DNA of 64,000 bases from positions 67,542,676 to 67,606,675 of the forward strand of contig CM049316.1 in NCBI GenBank assembly GCA_026874595.1, in the 5' to 3' direction. Positions 47,848-60,901 of the stretch are shown here, one piece after another (position 1 is the first letter of the stretch; each line of letters starts with the position of its first letter). The notes under the pieces were generated by a model. The model was not told where the DNA came from. It did no database searches and saw nothing but the letters and a program-made list of their open reading frames with translations. The stretch is from Sipunculus nudus (Eukaryota; Annelida; Sipuncula; Golfingiida; Sipunculidae). Made by a program: the position numbers and the translations under genes.

Positions 47848-50800
47848 CAGTCAAATCTTGCCTGACGACCACCCAGCTAACACACCCACCCCGCTGAGGC
47901 GACCATTTTTTTGGTCCCGGACTTACGTAAATCATCATTAAAAAACCTCCCACTAACTCGACACTTTGGCCGGTCCCGGGGTTGTTCGTCAGATGTAACT
48001 GTATATATTGTGTGTATATGATAGGTTTATCATATGTAGACATGTTTTTCATCCTTTCCTTATTCTTAATTAGATCCAGACGATTATTGTCTTTTAATTT
48101 TTGTAATCATGCTTCACATGTCTCCTAAAATGTCTCTTCACATATTAAATTTATAGACAAGGTGGGTGGGTTAATAGCTGGTTTAAAGTTTTCTGATGTA
48201 AATTACGAAAAGGTGAGTTAACTCGTCTGAGAAATCTGAGTAAGAAATGATAAATTCTTAATTCTGTTCGGTAGAATTTAAGTCCTTGTAAAAATATTAT
48301 GTTAAACATGAAACTATATTGTCAAGATAATTCATTCTGTACATTTACAGTAAAGACTGGAACCCCGCTGTTTCTGAGCTCCACCTTGGACTGAAGGGGG
48401 TGAAAATTGATGACGTAGGAGATGGCACCAAGGCTACGTCATCACGACCTCATTACGAGGGTCCGACCGTCCGTCCACTCGTTATGCCCATTCATCAGTC
48501 CTCTACCTACATCCTACAGTCCGTGGACGAGTATCTACATATACTGAAACATGTAAGTGTGGTCCGTGGACGAGTATCTAAAGATACTGAAACATGTAAG
48601 TGTGGTCCGTGGACGAGTATCTACATATACTGAAGCATGTAAGTGTGGTCCATTGGCGAGTATATACAGATACTGAAACTTACAAATATGGTCGACGGTC
48701 GAGTGTCTACAGATACTGAAGCATGTAAAGGCAGCACACCCTCAAGCACATTAAAAATTCTAGCACAAATAATCTTAATATCATGTAGGTGAATCACGTG
48801 AAAAAAGTCCCTGCGAAAAGCTCAGGTTAAAATATACAACGTTCATTGTCTACCAGGTCATTACAAAACGTTTCCTCTAAACTACCATGGATTTTTAGGG
48901 GTGCATGTAATTTTTATCAAATATAGATAGTTATGGGGCTAGTTATGTTTGCAATTTCAATTATTCTTACAGCAAGGCTACATTTACAGCCGTCTGGGAA
49001 CCCTAAACCTGGACAATGTAGAATGCACGGTGAAGGACTTAGAAGGCGGCGCCGGAGGTCTGGCCTTTACGTCCGGTATGGCGGCCATAACCACAGCCTT
49101 CCTTACATTGCTCAAAGCAGGAGATCACGTGGTACGTGTCCCTTAAAGCCACCACTAGTCCATGTGCCTTTCTGTGTGCTGTATCGTTGGATCACGTTTT
49201 TATCTGATATGTTGTATATGATAACCAAGGGTTGGACTAAGGCTGCCCCATAAGACTCAATATGCAGGCCTTTTAATGAGAAAAAAAGCGACGTGTCCAG
49301 GACGCCCAGACCAAAATATTTATGCGTCACATTGCAATATTCTTTGTCCCGATGGAAAATGATCTGTGTAAAATTTTAAAAGAATGTGTAAAATAGTGTT
49401 TTATTTTACATCATTTTCGTTTCATTACATTATTAGATATTACGTTATCATATCATTATTCGATGAGAATTCGGGCCAATTGTAAACACGATTTTTACAC
49501 AACTGCCTGGTTTAAGGTAGTCGGCAATAATCAGCGACTACAACATGAGACATCTTTGATCCTCTAGGGCCAACAGCCAGATTTTTCGCGCTTCCGCTTG
49601 GACCCCCATAACCGAGCGTCCAATTGAGATTTTGCGCGAGAGACAGACGCTTATCCCAGCGTTCCTGAAATTCTCACTCAAAATATTGTTTCAATCAAAC
49701 TAAAAACATAAATTATAAGTGAGAAAGAAAGATTATAAAGTGGGAAAATTACTATTAAATATTTTGATAATTTTTAGCTCAGCTAACTCAAAGTCATCTG
49801 AGCTATAGCGCTAACTCTTTGTCCGCCGTCCATCTGTCCGTTTGTCTGTCTGTATGTCTGTCTGTCTGTTCCCCAGGCACAAATCGTAAACGCTAGACCC
49901 TGGATCTTCTAATTCGACATCCAGAGAGGGTCATGTAAAATCTCCTTGGAAATCTGAAATTAGGTCTCTCTTACCGATATCCTGCAAACTATGGGACTCA
50001 CCCCGAATAATTAAAAAGCTCCAGTATCTGTACAGCTAATGCATTGATCACTGTGGTGCTTTGCATGCATATTGATCATGGAGTATTTCATTAGTTCCTG
50101 CAGACTACTGGGGCCACCATGACTTTTTTTTTTTAATTTGTAAGACCTTCAATGATGCAATCGCCCGTTAACAGGGCACAGATCATAACCACAAAGCCTA
50201 GAATCATAAACCTCTGCATCCTTAGAGGTCATCAAAAGTTCTCCTCAGAAACATGAAAATAGGCCACTGTGACCCATATTCTTTGAGTTTTGAACCCCGA
50301 GAATAATTTAAAAATACACACTAATTGCCAGATTCCTCAGGAAGGGCTTGATGGAATGTCAACAAATTTGGTTTGCTGATGGGTCTCAATTTACCTTAGC
50401 TACTGGGAATGCAATATCTTAATTTTCACGAAATCTTACCTGTATTTTTAGAACACTAGGTCTTCTAACAAGGTACAGGTTGAAATCGAAAAGACTAGAA
50501 ACATGAAGTTTCTCCTTAGAAACCTGAAATCAGGTCACTGTGACCTATATTTAAATAGTTACAGGGCATGTTTGAGCACCCCAGAAATATTGCAAATTAT
50601 ACACATATTGCCAGATTCCTCAGGAACGGCTGATTGGCTTGTTATTAAATTTAAGATGAATATGGGTATTGATGAACTTAAGCTAATATGCATGAATGAT
50701 GATACAATTACATGGTCTTACTTGCAAGGACATATTGTCTGTCGGCTGAGCGTCATGACCCATGGGTCACTTGTTATAAAGGCTGGGACTTTGACCTGAC

Positions 50801-52387
50801 CTTTTTAACTAATAATTTATGTTCAGCGAAGATGATATTTACTTTCTATAGACTAAAAACGACTTTTGGAAGCACAATAGACTTAACTAGTTCGTAAAAT
50901 GTTACACTATGAACCTGCGTTATTACATGTTTTTGTTTCCATGGTTAACGTTGGTTTTGCATTAAATGCTATTAGGAATGCCAAATCATTGCGAAAGTTT
51001 TAAAACATTTGTATAAACCGTGTATTTTCAGGTATGCTGCTGTGCAGTATACTGCGGTAAATTTCTGAGCAAGTGTTTAATTCATTACAACATTGAGACA
51101 ACATGGCTACCCTTCGGATGTACCGTCGAAGACTACAGAAGAGCTGTTAAGCCAAATACTCGAGTGAGGTCAATTTTCTTCAAAGTTTTTTTTTATCCAA
51201 TTCCTTAATATATGAACTCAATATGCAGATAGTCTACATAGTTATTTACAATAATACCAATAGGCCTTTTCTTGTTATCAAGTCTGTGACGCGAACACGC
51301 GTACATACCTTGATTCTGAAACCCTCTCTGTCATCCATTTCATGATTTATCAATGCTGAAGTGCCAGTGCTGATCAAAATATTCTACCATACATCCGCGT
51401 AAAACTAGTGTAAATGAGTCATTTGATAAATTCAATGTTCTTGTTAATTGCTCATGAAACAGATGCCAGAGAGGTTCATAGAATCAAGATCAGTAAATCC
51501 ATGGTCATGTCACAGACTTTGTAGTATGAAGATGCCAATAAGCCTCCGCTACTTGATTACCATTGGAGGGCCTTTGGGTGTATACTGTGACCTTGGCTCT
51601 CGTTGGTCAAACGCATTGATTTTGGTCTTTGACATTCTCTCACATGGTATACATCAAACGGAAAAAAAATTTCATTATCGCTTAGGCAGGTTAGTAACAT
51701 CGAAAGCGAGGGGGGGGGGGCTAGGATGAAGCCTGGAGGTTAAGGAGTTAGACTTCAGTCTTGTAAGATTCCAGTTCGAAAACCGCCACTGCATCAATGG
51801 CATTATGGTAAAACCTCAATGGTTAAACCTTGTTATAACCTTAGAGATTCGCTCTGATGTCTTAATTAAATGTCATGACTTCTGGATTATTCCTAACCTC
51901 GTGCATATAAAACCTGTAATCCAGAAGGTTTAATAAAAACAGATTCTGATCATATGGTTACCATCATTTTCATTCAACAGACAGTGCCACCAACAAGCCA
52001 TGGACCTATCCTTTTTTTATCAGCAGATTTTATATGCGGATACCCCTTGTAACCCACTGATATCAATATTGGATCTAGAGGAGTTTGCAAAACTTGGAAA
52101 AAGTCTGCCCAACTGTACAACAATCGTGGACTCGACTTTTGCAAGCCCGTACCTACAGAAGCCGATATTGTTGGGAGTGGATATTTCCGTACACAGTGGG
52201 TATGTAATTTCTTTGGTGGATTAGAAATGAGATTACAAATATGTAATGATTATCAAACGCAAAATTAAACATCCTATGCTGCAAATATATCATATTTGCT
52301 TAGATAGTATGGAAACTATATCATACGTTGCTATTCCTTGTATAGTTATGGTCCCATAATGGTGCATAATAAACATATAAGATGAGC

Positions 52388-52427
<40 letters not shown>

Positions 52428-55400
52428 TATATGTACTTATATGTATGTAGGACAAATGAAAGACGCAGTATGATCCGAAATTTTATATAATTCTCAGTTT
52501 TAAGGTGCACATGTGAAATTTAATGATCCTCTTTTTCTGACTTAAAACATGTTTGAATTTTACTTAAGTGACATAGAAGTCAGGGGCGGATTTAGCAGGG
52601 GCTCATTGCCCCCTTCTCCTTCTTTTGACTTAAACAAATGGGAAATTATTGATTTTTTTCTTATAAGGATGCAGGTTGAACTACTCCGGATTTCTACTTT
52701 GCAGCATACATTTTTCAGTTGAAAACATGTTTCTATGAAACCCCTCCCACCCCCTCTCCGCGCCCCTCTGTTGTCTAAAACCCTGTATCCGCTCCGAGCG
52801 ATACCAGAAAATATAAAGGATAAAGGTGACTGGACATTGCATATTGGTTGTCCCTATTTTTTTTTTTTTTTTGCATGGGATAAGGCATTAAAGTCCTTAC
52901 ATTGTTACACATTTCACATCGCCGTATCGAATGTATATACATTCCCAATTATCTACTTTTAATGCAACATTTTCACAGTGTAATATTCAAGTGATGAACA
53001 ATATAAAATATATATATATTTTTTGTTTTATAATGCATCTTATTTTCAGTCATTTTAGATATAATAGTTCTTTCTAGACGTCGACAGAACCTGCGTTTCC
53101 GCATGTAATATAAAAGTTACCGATTTCAAAATGACCAAATCATGGGGCAACTACAACTGTGCGTGACTGCATGTGAGGTGTCCGTAATAGATATGTGTCC
53201 ATAATGAGACGCTGTACTGTCTATCATTATTCTAGGACTACGTACTTAGGGGGACATAGTGAATTGCTTGCCGGAGTTCTCACGACCAGAACAGTGGAAA
53301 TGTGGAAAGAAATTAATATTTTCCGTACAACCGTCGGTAATACTTTGGTAAATATGGTTATGTTATATGTGACTTCACAGAGAACTGTTCGAATAATATT
53401 CATATTCCTCGTCACAAGAGTCCTGCTCAGATATTTTGTGATCATATATACATTTTCACATTACCGAGTCCGTCCGAATGTGGTCTGTCATTTTATTATA
53501 ATTTTATATGTTTATCTGTATAGATTAATTTTATATGGTTATCTGTATTGATTACAGAGTCCGTCCGACTGCTCTCTCATTTTGTAATCATTTATACATA
53601 TTTACATTACAGAGTCCGACTGACTGTGCTCTGTTATTGCGTGGCATCAAAAGTCTTCATGTTCGTATGGAACGTCACTGTTCTAACGCCATGAGACTCG
53701 CACAGGTCCTGGAGAAACACCCAAAGGTAAGGCAAGGTCTTGGAATATACTGTGATTGTCCTTCGTTCGCGAGGGTTAAAATTCGCAAAACGGAAATACT
53801 CTCGAAAAATCAGGGGAATTACCAGTCATTTATAGTAAAGCATGGAAAACAGATGATCGGTCAAAATGCGGAATTAATCCAGCAATTCAAGCGATGTTTT
53901 TATAGGTGGTTATCCCCAACTTAATCTAGATGGGCAAAGATTTACTTACATACGAAGCTGTCACGAAACGCTCGAGATCTAAGAAATATTCCTTTCTCCC
54001 AAATTCTTTGGGCCCCAGGTGCCCAACTTACCAAATAATGCACCGGTGTAATATGTCTTTGCGTCGGACGCAAGTAATCTCTTGTTTACACACATAGCAG
54101 CAAGCACCTCGGGATCAGCTGCATCATGGCTCCTACAAACGCACTTGAAAACGACGAAATAGCCGTAGAAAATGAAAATGTGTAATGCGGAAGCCACTTA
54201 ACCTGTTGCCACACCACGTTAGGAATTAGCGTTTAGGTTGACCTATTATGACTTATATTTCGGACACAAAGTTTACTCGAGGATATGAACTAAATAAGTT
54301 AAATAAACATGCACGTGATGGGCACAGTTGATTTTATGCAACTAGAGAATGCAGTGAAGATTATTGTCCATTAGCTACCACCTCGAAGGCCTTTGTTAAA
54401 ATGAATATCTGTCTACAACTTAAAAATTGTACAAATGAAACAACCTATACACGAATACTTGTAACCGTTATTTCGACCGTTCACTGCACAGACTGTACGT
54501 TTGAGATGTTACAGAAATTTCCGACTCATTGTCATGTATATTGTCATTTTTTTTTTAATTTTTACTTAAAATAATCTTGACAAATTATCACTGTACGTAG
54601 GGGATATTAGCTAATGAACTGTACGGAAGAATACAGGAGAGCAAAACAACCCAAATAAAAACCATGAAGAGCTATTCTTGAGTTGGATTATTGAAAAGAA
54701 TTAAAACGGAGCATTTGTAATATTTAGGAAAGTCATCTTTTTGAAGAAAACTGGGGCTTAGAGACAGAAAGACAGAGGGACAGTTAGAAAGACAGTTTTG
54801 AAGTCAGAGGAAAATATTGTCTTGTAGTGACACTTACATTACAAAACTTACTCCTTAAACCGGTCTGGTTCTCAATTTGCAACCAGATGAAGTGTATTTG
54901 AGATATGTTTCAGTTGAAGTGGTCAGGTAATCTTATATCTAAAGTGGCTTTCATTGTTACAATGTCACTTCATTCCGATGGGTTTCTTTTAATGTCTGCA
55001 TGTGTATTATCTCTTTTAAAATTCATTTTGATTATATGCATATATATCTGCCGGGATAGAATCTGTTCCTTGTAATAAAGGATTATTTCTATTACAAAGT
55101 ATTATTGTAACGGTTACTCAAAATAACTTTCTAAATGAGTAAGTTTAAATTCTTGTTACAGATCGAGAAGGTATATTACCCCGGCCTGTCCTCCCACCCC
55201 GGTCACGTGATCGCCAAGAGACAGATGTCTGGTTTCGGCGGTATGATTTCCTTTATCGTCAAGGGGGGACTCAATCCAGCTAAAACACTCATTGAGGTTA
55301 GTATTATGCCAACACCAACACATATATTTTAACAGGTTTTTAGGGATACAAAGGTACACATGTCCGCAAAAACATAGTCTAAATGATTTCCAGGACTCAC

Positions 55401-57173
55401 CAACAGGGGTGAAAAGGCAAAATATTCACCACATTTGGGAATCTACAATCTGATCTATTGAAAGTAAAGGAAGAGCAGCTTGAATCTAATGTTTAATTTT
55501 TAAAAAGAGGTATGACCCAATAACTACTTGTTTTGCTATGGTAGTTAATCTTTCATGTTCATTCATATTTATTTTACTCTGCCTGGAAAAAGGAATAAAG
55601 GGAAAGGTGTAATTCTGTCGTCTTTTATTTGTATAATATGTATTGCCATTAAAACATACACGCATTGTATCTAGATTGTAAACAGCAAATGTTACATTTT
55701 GTCTAGCAAAATGTAAATTGTATTATCAATTGTCGTGTTTCATAAACACATTAAAAAGCCATTCAGATCTGTTGAGTAAGACTTTATTTTCGTCATAATA
55801 TTCTTACTTTAATCTAATTTGACGCAATATATACTCCGTTTATGTTGTTGGGGAACTGTATGCAGTAAGCGGTGTATGGGGGAACAACTCAATTATGTTT
55901 TACCTGGTAAACATTGGCAACCCGGGGTGCCACAGACAAAGCTAACGCCACTCGTTTCGTCCACTTTTGATGTGTGTAGAGGTTGTCATTTTATCGAGGT
56001 AATGCCGTACCTTTTATTCTCAGAACGTAAAGATCCTCTCGTTAGGGGTCTCGCTAGGTGGCGTTGGTAGTCTTATTGAGCATCCGGCCACCATGACCCA
56101 CGGACCTACGGCCATGACCCAGGAGGAGAGAGATAAGGCCAGCATAGCCGATGGTCTAATCAGATTCAGGTAACTTCATATAACAGAGAAACATGTAATG
56201 CATGTAGAGTAAAACCCTGTCTAGCTGCCACTCACCGGGCTATGGGAACCACATTTCGAGTAACAACGGAGTCTCTACGTTACACATAATTAAATTTGGG
56301 TTTAAATGTAGTTACTATACCACATCTGCATAATAACTTTGTTAATAACATCAGACTGCTAGCCTGAGAAATTTGTTTAAATCATCGGCCCTCGGGGAAA
56401 CTTCTATTAGTATCCTGACACCCCAGTCCATCCCTGCATCCGACCTCGACTTGCTGGTATTCCAGGGTAATTTTTTTCTCGTATCATTTCCCGGCTGTCT
56501 AAGAAAACACAACATATGCAACCATAAGAAACGCTATTGGATTACTCATTCTATACACAATGGTTAAGAATCATTTCAAGTAAAAATATATCATAGCGAT
56601 TCATGTGACCTTCAAAATATATTTGTTTTCTTTGTTTTTTTTTTTGTTTTTTTTTTGGCATAACAATTAACCTCCTCAAAGCTTTATTAAGATTTGCTAA
56701 ATACATTTTCCTGACACACCAACTAAACAAGGGGTAATTCCTCGCCACATGGCGGAGTCATTACTAGAAAGTTACCCGCGGGCTTGCAGGTATTTATAAA
56801 AGTACGGGTGAAGCAATCCCTTGAAATTGTTGAAGATGTAAATGCAACGATCATGAAATGATACTTGTTGTTTAACACGACACATAGATGAAATGAGGAA
56901 CATCACACAATGCCGACATAGTACGTGAGGAATCAAGGACTACATTTTATTCACAGTGCTTAAAATAAATAGGATTAGAAACTTGGAAAAGGTCAGGTCA
57001 TTTAAATAGTCTCGCACGATCGTCTAAGGCTATGCATGTGGTACAATAGATCTTGACACTGTGCTGATGTTGTAAATTATTAATTGTTCATGTATGGTTT
57101 CCGTTTCAGCGTCGGGATAGAAGACGTGGCCGACCTTGAGAGGGATTTGCTGCAGGCATTGGAGAAAGTCTAA
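47623..57173 (+). CDS. Copy 2: Cys/Met-metabolism PLP lyase homologue lacking the PLP lysine
   Basis: Exons: 1 47623-47627 (ATGAG, donor GTAAGT), A 48351-48552, B 48973-49131, C 51032-51163, D 52027-52199, E 53236-53347, F 53613-53726, G 55162-55296, H 56024-56169, I 57110-57173 (TAA). This gives 413 residues starting MSKDWNPAV. All frames are open and all introns GT-AG. Exon E reads GTTYLGGHSE where copy 1 reads GTKYLGGHSD: the Schiff-base Lys codon AAA is ACG (Thr, residue 226). Exon C has two codons fewer after VY. The GNPT motif is GTLN, and the substrate-site Glu is Gly (SLGGVGS). The phosphate and ring contacts and Asp of VDSTF remain. Normal lyase chemistry is not expected: either a pseudoenzyme kept for another role or a gene starting to decay. 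The start is supported by the AG|T codon join giving Ser, which also fits copy 1 exon A. Confidence 0.88.
47772..47848. repeat. AT-rich microsatellite in intron 1 of copy 2
   Basis: TA repeats broken by AAATA and TTTA interruptions, about 77 bp. Confidence 0.9.
48553..48724 (+). repeat. 43-bp array of exon A end plus 5' splice site: 4 units (copy 2)
   Basis: Unit starts at 48553, 48596, 48639 and 48682, 4 x 43 = 172 bp without indels. The first three starts keep GTAAGT; the fourth reads ACAAAT. The third and fourth units match the last two of copy 3 in every variant. Confidence 0.95.
48582..50735 (+). repeat. Near-identical tract shared with copy 3
   Basis: Identical to 61847-64000 at a constant offset of 13265 bp except for a handful of single-base differences. 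I saw four, including GGT/AGT in exon B, which gives Gly or Ser. The tract begins inside the 43-bp array; upstream of it exon A and the introns of copies 2 and 3 differ clearly. The right end lies past the window. A recent gene conversion or unequal crossover is inferred. Confidence 0.85.
49770..50735. mobile_element. Inserted repeat element with about 280-bp subrepeats in intron B-C
   Basis: Intron B-C is about 1.9 kb in copy 2 but only 474 bp in copy 1. The excess starts with AGCTCAGCTAACTCAAAGTC, then a GTCT microsatellite, then three related subrepeats near 49930, 50225 and 50500, with shared TCCTTAGAAACCTGAAATCAGG-like and GCCAGATTCCTCAGGAA blocks. No coding frame. An insertion in the ancestor of copies 2 and 3 is inferred; the right border lies somewhere before 50900. 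Confidence 0.5.
51722..51785 (+). mobile_element. tRNA-derived SINE head in intron C-D of copy 2
   Basis: Diverged equivalent of 38642-38705: GAAGCCTGGAGGTTAAGGAG and AGTTCGAAAAC. Preceded by a poly(G) run at 51710. Confidence 0.5.
52390..52422. repeat. (TA)n microsatellite in intron D-E of copy 2
   Basis: TA run of about 33 bp, equivalent to 39312-39354. Confidence 0.93.
53467..53612 (+). repeat. Repeated exon F 3' splice site (copy 2), disturbed spacing
   Basis: AGTCCG blocks start at 53467 and 53558, and the true exon at 53613. The first gap is 91 bp because of a local duplication of TTATATGGTTATCTGTAT-like sequence. The block at 53558 is preceded by ATTACAG and is a decoy acceptor 55 bp upstream of the true one. 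Confidence 0.75.
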
Positions 57174-57247
57174 TGAAATCATTATCCACATGATGCGAGG
57201 CTTATTGACATCAGTTGACCTTTCAAGAAAGTTATATAAATAACATC

Positions 57248-57253
57248 AATAAA
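57248..57253 (+). terminator. Polyadenylation signal, copy 2
   Basis: AATAAA 74 bases after the stop, in the same sequence context as in copy 1. Confidence 0.6.
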
Positions 57254-59764
57254 TGTGAGCTTACAGAATGTGAAGAAATTTAATCGACTAGCGATTCTTC
57301 ACAGAGAAGAAGATAATCAAAAATAAGATTTATCGCCATCTATATATAATAATGTTATATTCCAATTGGAATCCAAGTATTTTATATAATAAAAATAAAG
57401 ATTGAAGTTTCTATATGTTGGTCACCTGGAACTCAAAGATGCAGACTTTTTATTAAAAAGTATGAAAATAAGCCTCTTTCCATCAGTTGACAAATAAAAC
57501 AAATGGTATGTCTAGAACATAAACTTATCATTTATGAAGATACTTTACCCTTCCTGTCTCTCATGCAGAGAGGTACGTGTGAAGCTACGATGCTCCGAAT
57601 TAACATACAGTTCTACCTTGAATCTATTAAAAAAATAGATCACCCTGACCTCATTCCTACTAGATATTGATAAAAAAGTTCTTTTGTCATATACTTTATT
57701 TATATAATCAATCCATGCCATAGAGGCATCAAATTTTGTTAATAGTAAATGCTATCCTTCGTGTTTTGTAACAAAGCTTACATGAAATACTCCATCGTCA
57801 CACCAGACGAAATCATCAGCCCCCAAGTTCATAAATGGTTGAAGCAATAAACAATTGTGGTTACCTTGGGAAGACTACATGGCTGATTACCGAAATTTTT
57901 ATCATAATAATTAACAAATGAGAGGGAAAAAATGAAATTCTGCTGTTACGACAATTTCATTGTGATGAAGCTCTGGGGCGATTCCTCAAACTTTAAATCC
58001 TAACCTGCATGATCGTTTATTTTAATTTTTTTTTTATTTTGATGTTCCATATGCATTCGACTCTCAAGGAACACTCGTTCAAGGCTGACAATGGAATGAG
58101 ATTTTAAGATATCAGGTTCCCCTACATTTCAGGTTCTGATATCCTAGTCTGAACGTAAGTTCAGGTTTCCCCCGCACTGTAAATAATGTTGATTGAACAA
58201 AATGATAAATACTCATGACATTTCATTTTAATAAACCACATGAAGGATACGAGATTTAAATATGGAATTACTCTATGAAAAATAATTTATCGCAAAATGG
58301 TTCATAAATTGATATTTATAATTGTATTGACTCTTACACTTAACTAGAGCGCATGACAGGACAGGCAAATATTCAATCCAATTTGAGCAAATAGATAAAA
58401 GAAATTATGATAATTTAAGCAAATAAACATGAAGAAAAAAAATGTTTTGCTAGGGTAATCTGAAATCGATTTAAAGATACCGGGAAGGGGGGGGGGGGGG
58501 TGTCAAATGGATTCCATATTATCCCCCGGAAATATTAAGCGGGGTCATATCAAATCGCTACACCCATCAGGCGGTGCGTAATTCATAGCCCTTTACCAAG
58601 ACAATGTGCCTGTAAACAATGAAAAGCACAGTAACAAATACTTGTGTTTAACATATCTTGCAACTTTACAATTTGAATTAGGTACTAAAACGGTTTTGTT
58701 TCAGAAATATAACATTATATTTTTAAGCCTCCCCTGTAGGATATGGAGGCTGATAGGGATTGATCAGTTTATTTCTGTTTTCATACTGGGATAAACATCG
58801 GTTTCATAATTTTTTTTCTTCGCCACCTTCTGTTTGCTATTAATTTCCAATATGGCTGCTTTTCAAAAGCTGCAAATTGGCCACAATATTAGTCCTGTAG
58901 GTCATAGAATTTCACCTGATATTTTTTTTTTTACATTGGCCTTTTCTAACGGTCCTACGCTCCATAGCCGTTTTCCCATATCGCCAACATGCAAGGGGGA
59001 GGGGTTGGGGAGAAGTTGCCAGTGATCCCTTGTCTTTATATCGTTATAGCCTTCATCTAAATCAGTCCCTGCTGCATATGTCTCCTTACCTCATTCTCTA
59101 AGCTCTTAAGTCTAAGACTGGCCATAGGTTTTGCGTATTTAGTGTAGAGTCATTCCCATGGGGTCACCCGTGATTTTGCCATTATTAATGTATTTCAGGC
59201 CTTCTCGAGCCACCTCAGAAGGGTACAGTTTTTCTTCATTAGATGTCTCTACCAACATAAGGAAAGTCTAAAAATAGACCGGAATTGCTCGTGCATTTAC
59301 AGTGTGACACCGATCGTTTACTAAAGCCTAAAAGCAAATTTATTTGAAAATCTGTACTTTCTCATATTTCTGACACACATATAGACAGACGGATGCACAT
59401 GAAACAATATATCATCTCTAGCTCAACTTTATCTGTGGAGGCGAATAACATATTTCTAAATTAAAGCCTCTATTTATATCCATTGCATCGGCCCCAATAA
59501 ATTTAGCTCATCTCTCTTAATTTCGCATATACTTATATATTCCACTTATAACTAATAACAATCCCGTGTCGGGATAAATAATTAATTATAATAACCGGTC
59601 ATCGTAACTAAGGTAATTAAGAAACCCATCTTAGCAAGAAATACCGACATTGCCAAGAGTAATCAATTTTACACAAATAACCGGCCTTAGACCAGGGAAT
59701 CATGACCTTCTGATGACAGTATGGCCCTGGATAATTCGTAGTCAAATATTTTAAGCTAGCTTGC

Positions 59765-59766
<2 letters not shown>

Positions 59767-59824
<58 letters not shown>
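59767..59824. repeat. (TA)n microsatellite
   Basis: TA run of about 58 bp, followed at 59872-59907 by a second, interrupted TA/CA tract. Confidence 0.95.
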
Positions 59825-59829
<5 letters not shown>

Positions 59830-60378
59830 CGTACCTGTATATAGCTTCAAAAAACAAACAGACAAACTTATATGTATATATATATACATATATATACACA
59901 TATATACACTTATTACTTATAAAAAAGGTTGGTAAACTTATGTCCTCAAAGTTATATGAAACTGCTTCGCGAATGACACTGTGCTATACCTCATTTTAAA
60001 AGGTTATTGTTCCCGCAGTGACCTCGCGCGATATGAGAATAGATAATTTTTTATGTACTTATCATTCTGAGTAATTGTTGCGTGTTTTTCTTTAAACTGC
60101 GTGGAGGTTACCACCCAAACAGCCGAGCTACGCTCAGCAGAGACCGAATGCCTGCATAATCGTCGCTGGTTATACACAACGCAGAATTAAGGTCTGTTGT
60201 GTATACCTGTTTGAATAAACCCTGCTTTATTTGTACATACCTTTGTGAGACAATATCCCACTGAAAATCTCTTGTTTTATTAAAACTTAAAGAATAAAAA
60301 AATTAGCCAACATTCCTCATCTCTTTGAATACATCCCCCAAAGCCGACAAAAAGCCCGAATACCGGGTTTATCAGCTA

Positions 60379-60379
<1 letters not shown>

Positions 60380-60435
<56 letters not shown>
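60380..60435. repeat. (TA)n microsatellite
   Basis: TA run of about 56 bp, equivalent to 47063-47107. Confidence 0.95.
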
Positions 60436-60437
<2 letters not shown>

Positions 60438-60901
60438 GGGTAAGGAAGCTAATGATTGTGAGCATCGTGTTTACTAATTACTTTCGTACTGAGCCAACAT
60501 GTATCAATTGATTTGATTTGCTTACCCTGTTTTAGCAATAATGCAGATGATTATTCATTGTATACAATGTATACATACATTTTGTTTATCTGTTAACAGC
60601 TTTAATGCAAAGATACCATCGGTGAAATTGATATATTATTCATTGACCCATTTAGTTGTTTCTGGTTTTCACCCCAGTCAACCATTATCATCAAATTAAT
60701 ATTACCTGCACGGAATAATCTCTAGTTTGTATGTACAGGATATTGAAAAAAAAAATCACCATCTGACTCTGGGCCCTGCTACTCTTTGTCCTCAAAAACC
60801 CTTGTCTTGCATAACGAATGCCTATATGACGTCCAAACAAGTAAGTTGTGTAAATATTGTGAGACACGTACACGCCCTACTACCCTGTTAAACCAACTAG
60901 A

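Larger units (their letters stand above)
57254..60901. other. Intergenic region between copies 2 and 3
   Basis: Aligned in blocks with the region downstream of copy 1 (44040-47620) but without the 44545-45405 segment. Contains a poly(G) run near 58487 and (TA)n tracts. No exon recognised. Confidence 0.5.

Noticed and set aside
49112..49330. 72-codon minus-strand frame found identically at 62377-62595
   Set aside because: Duplicate appearance is explained by the near-identical tract of copies 2 and 3; no independent coding evidence.
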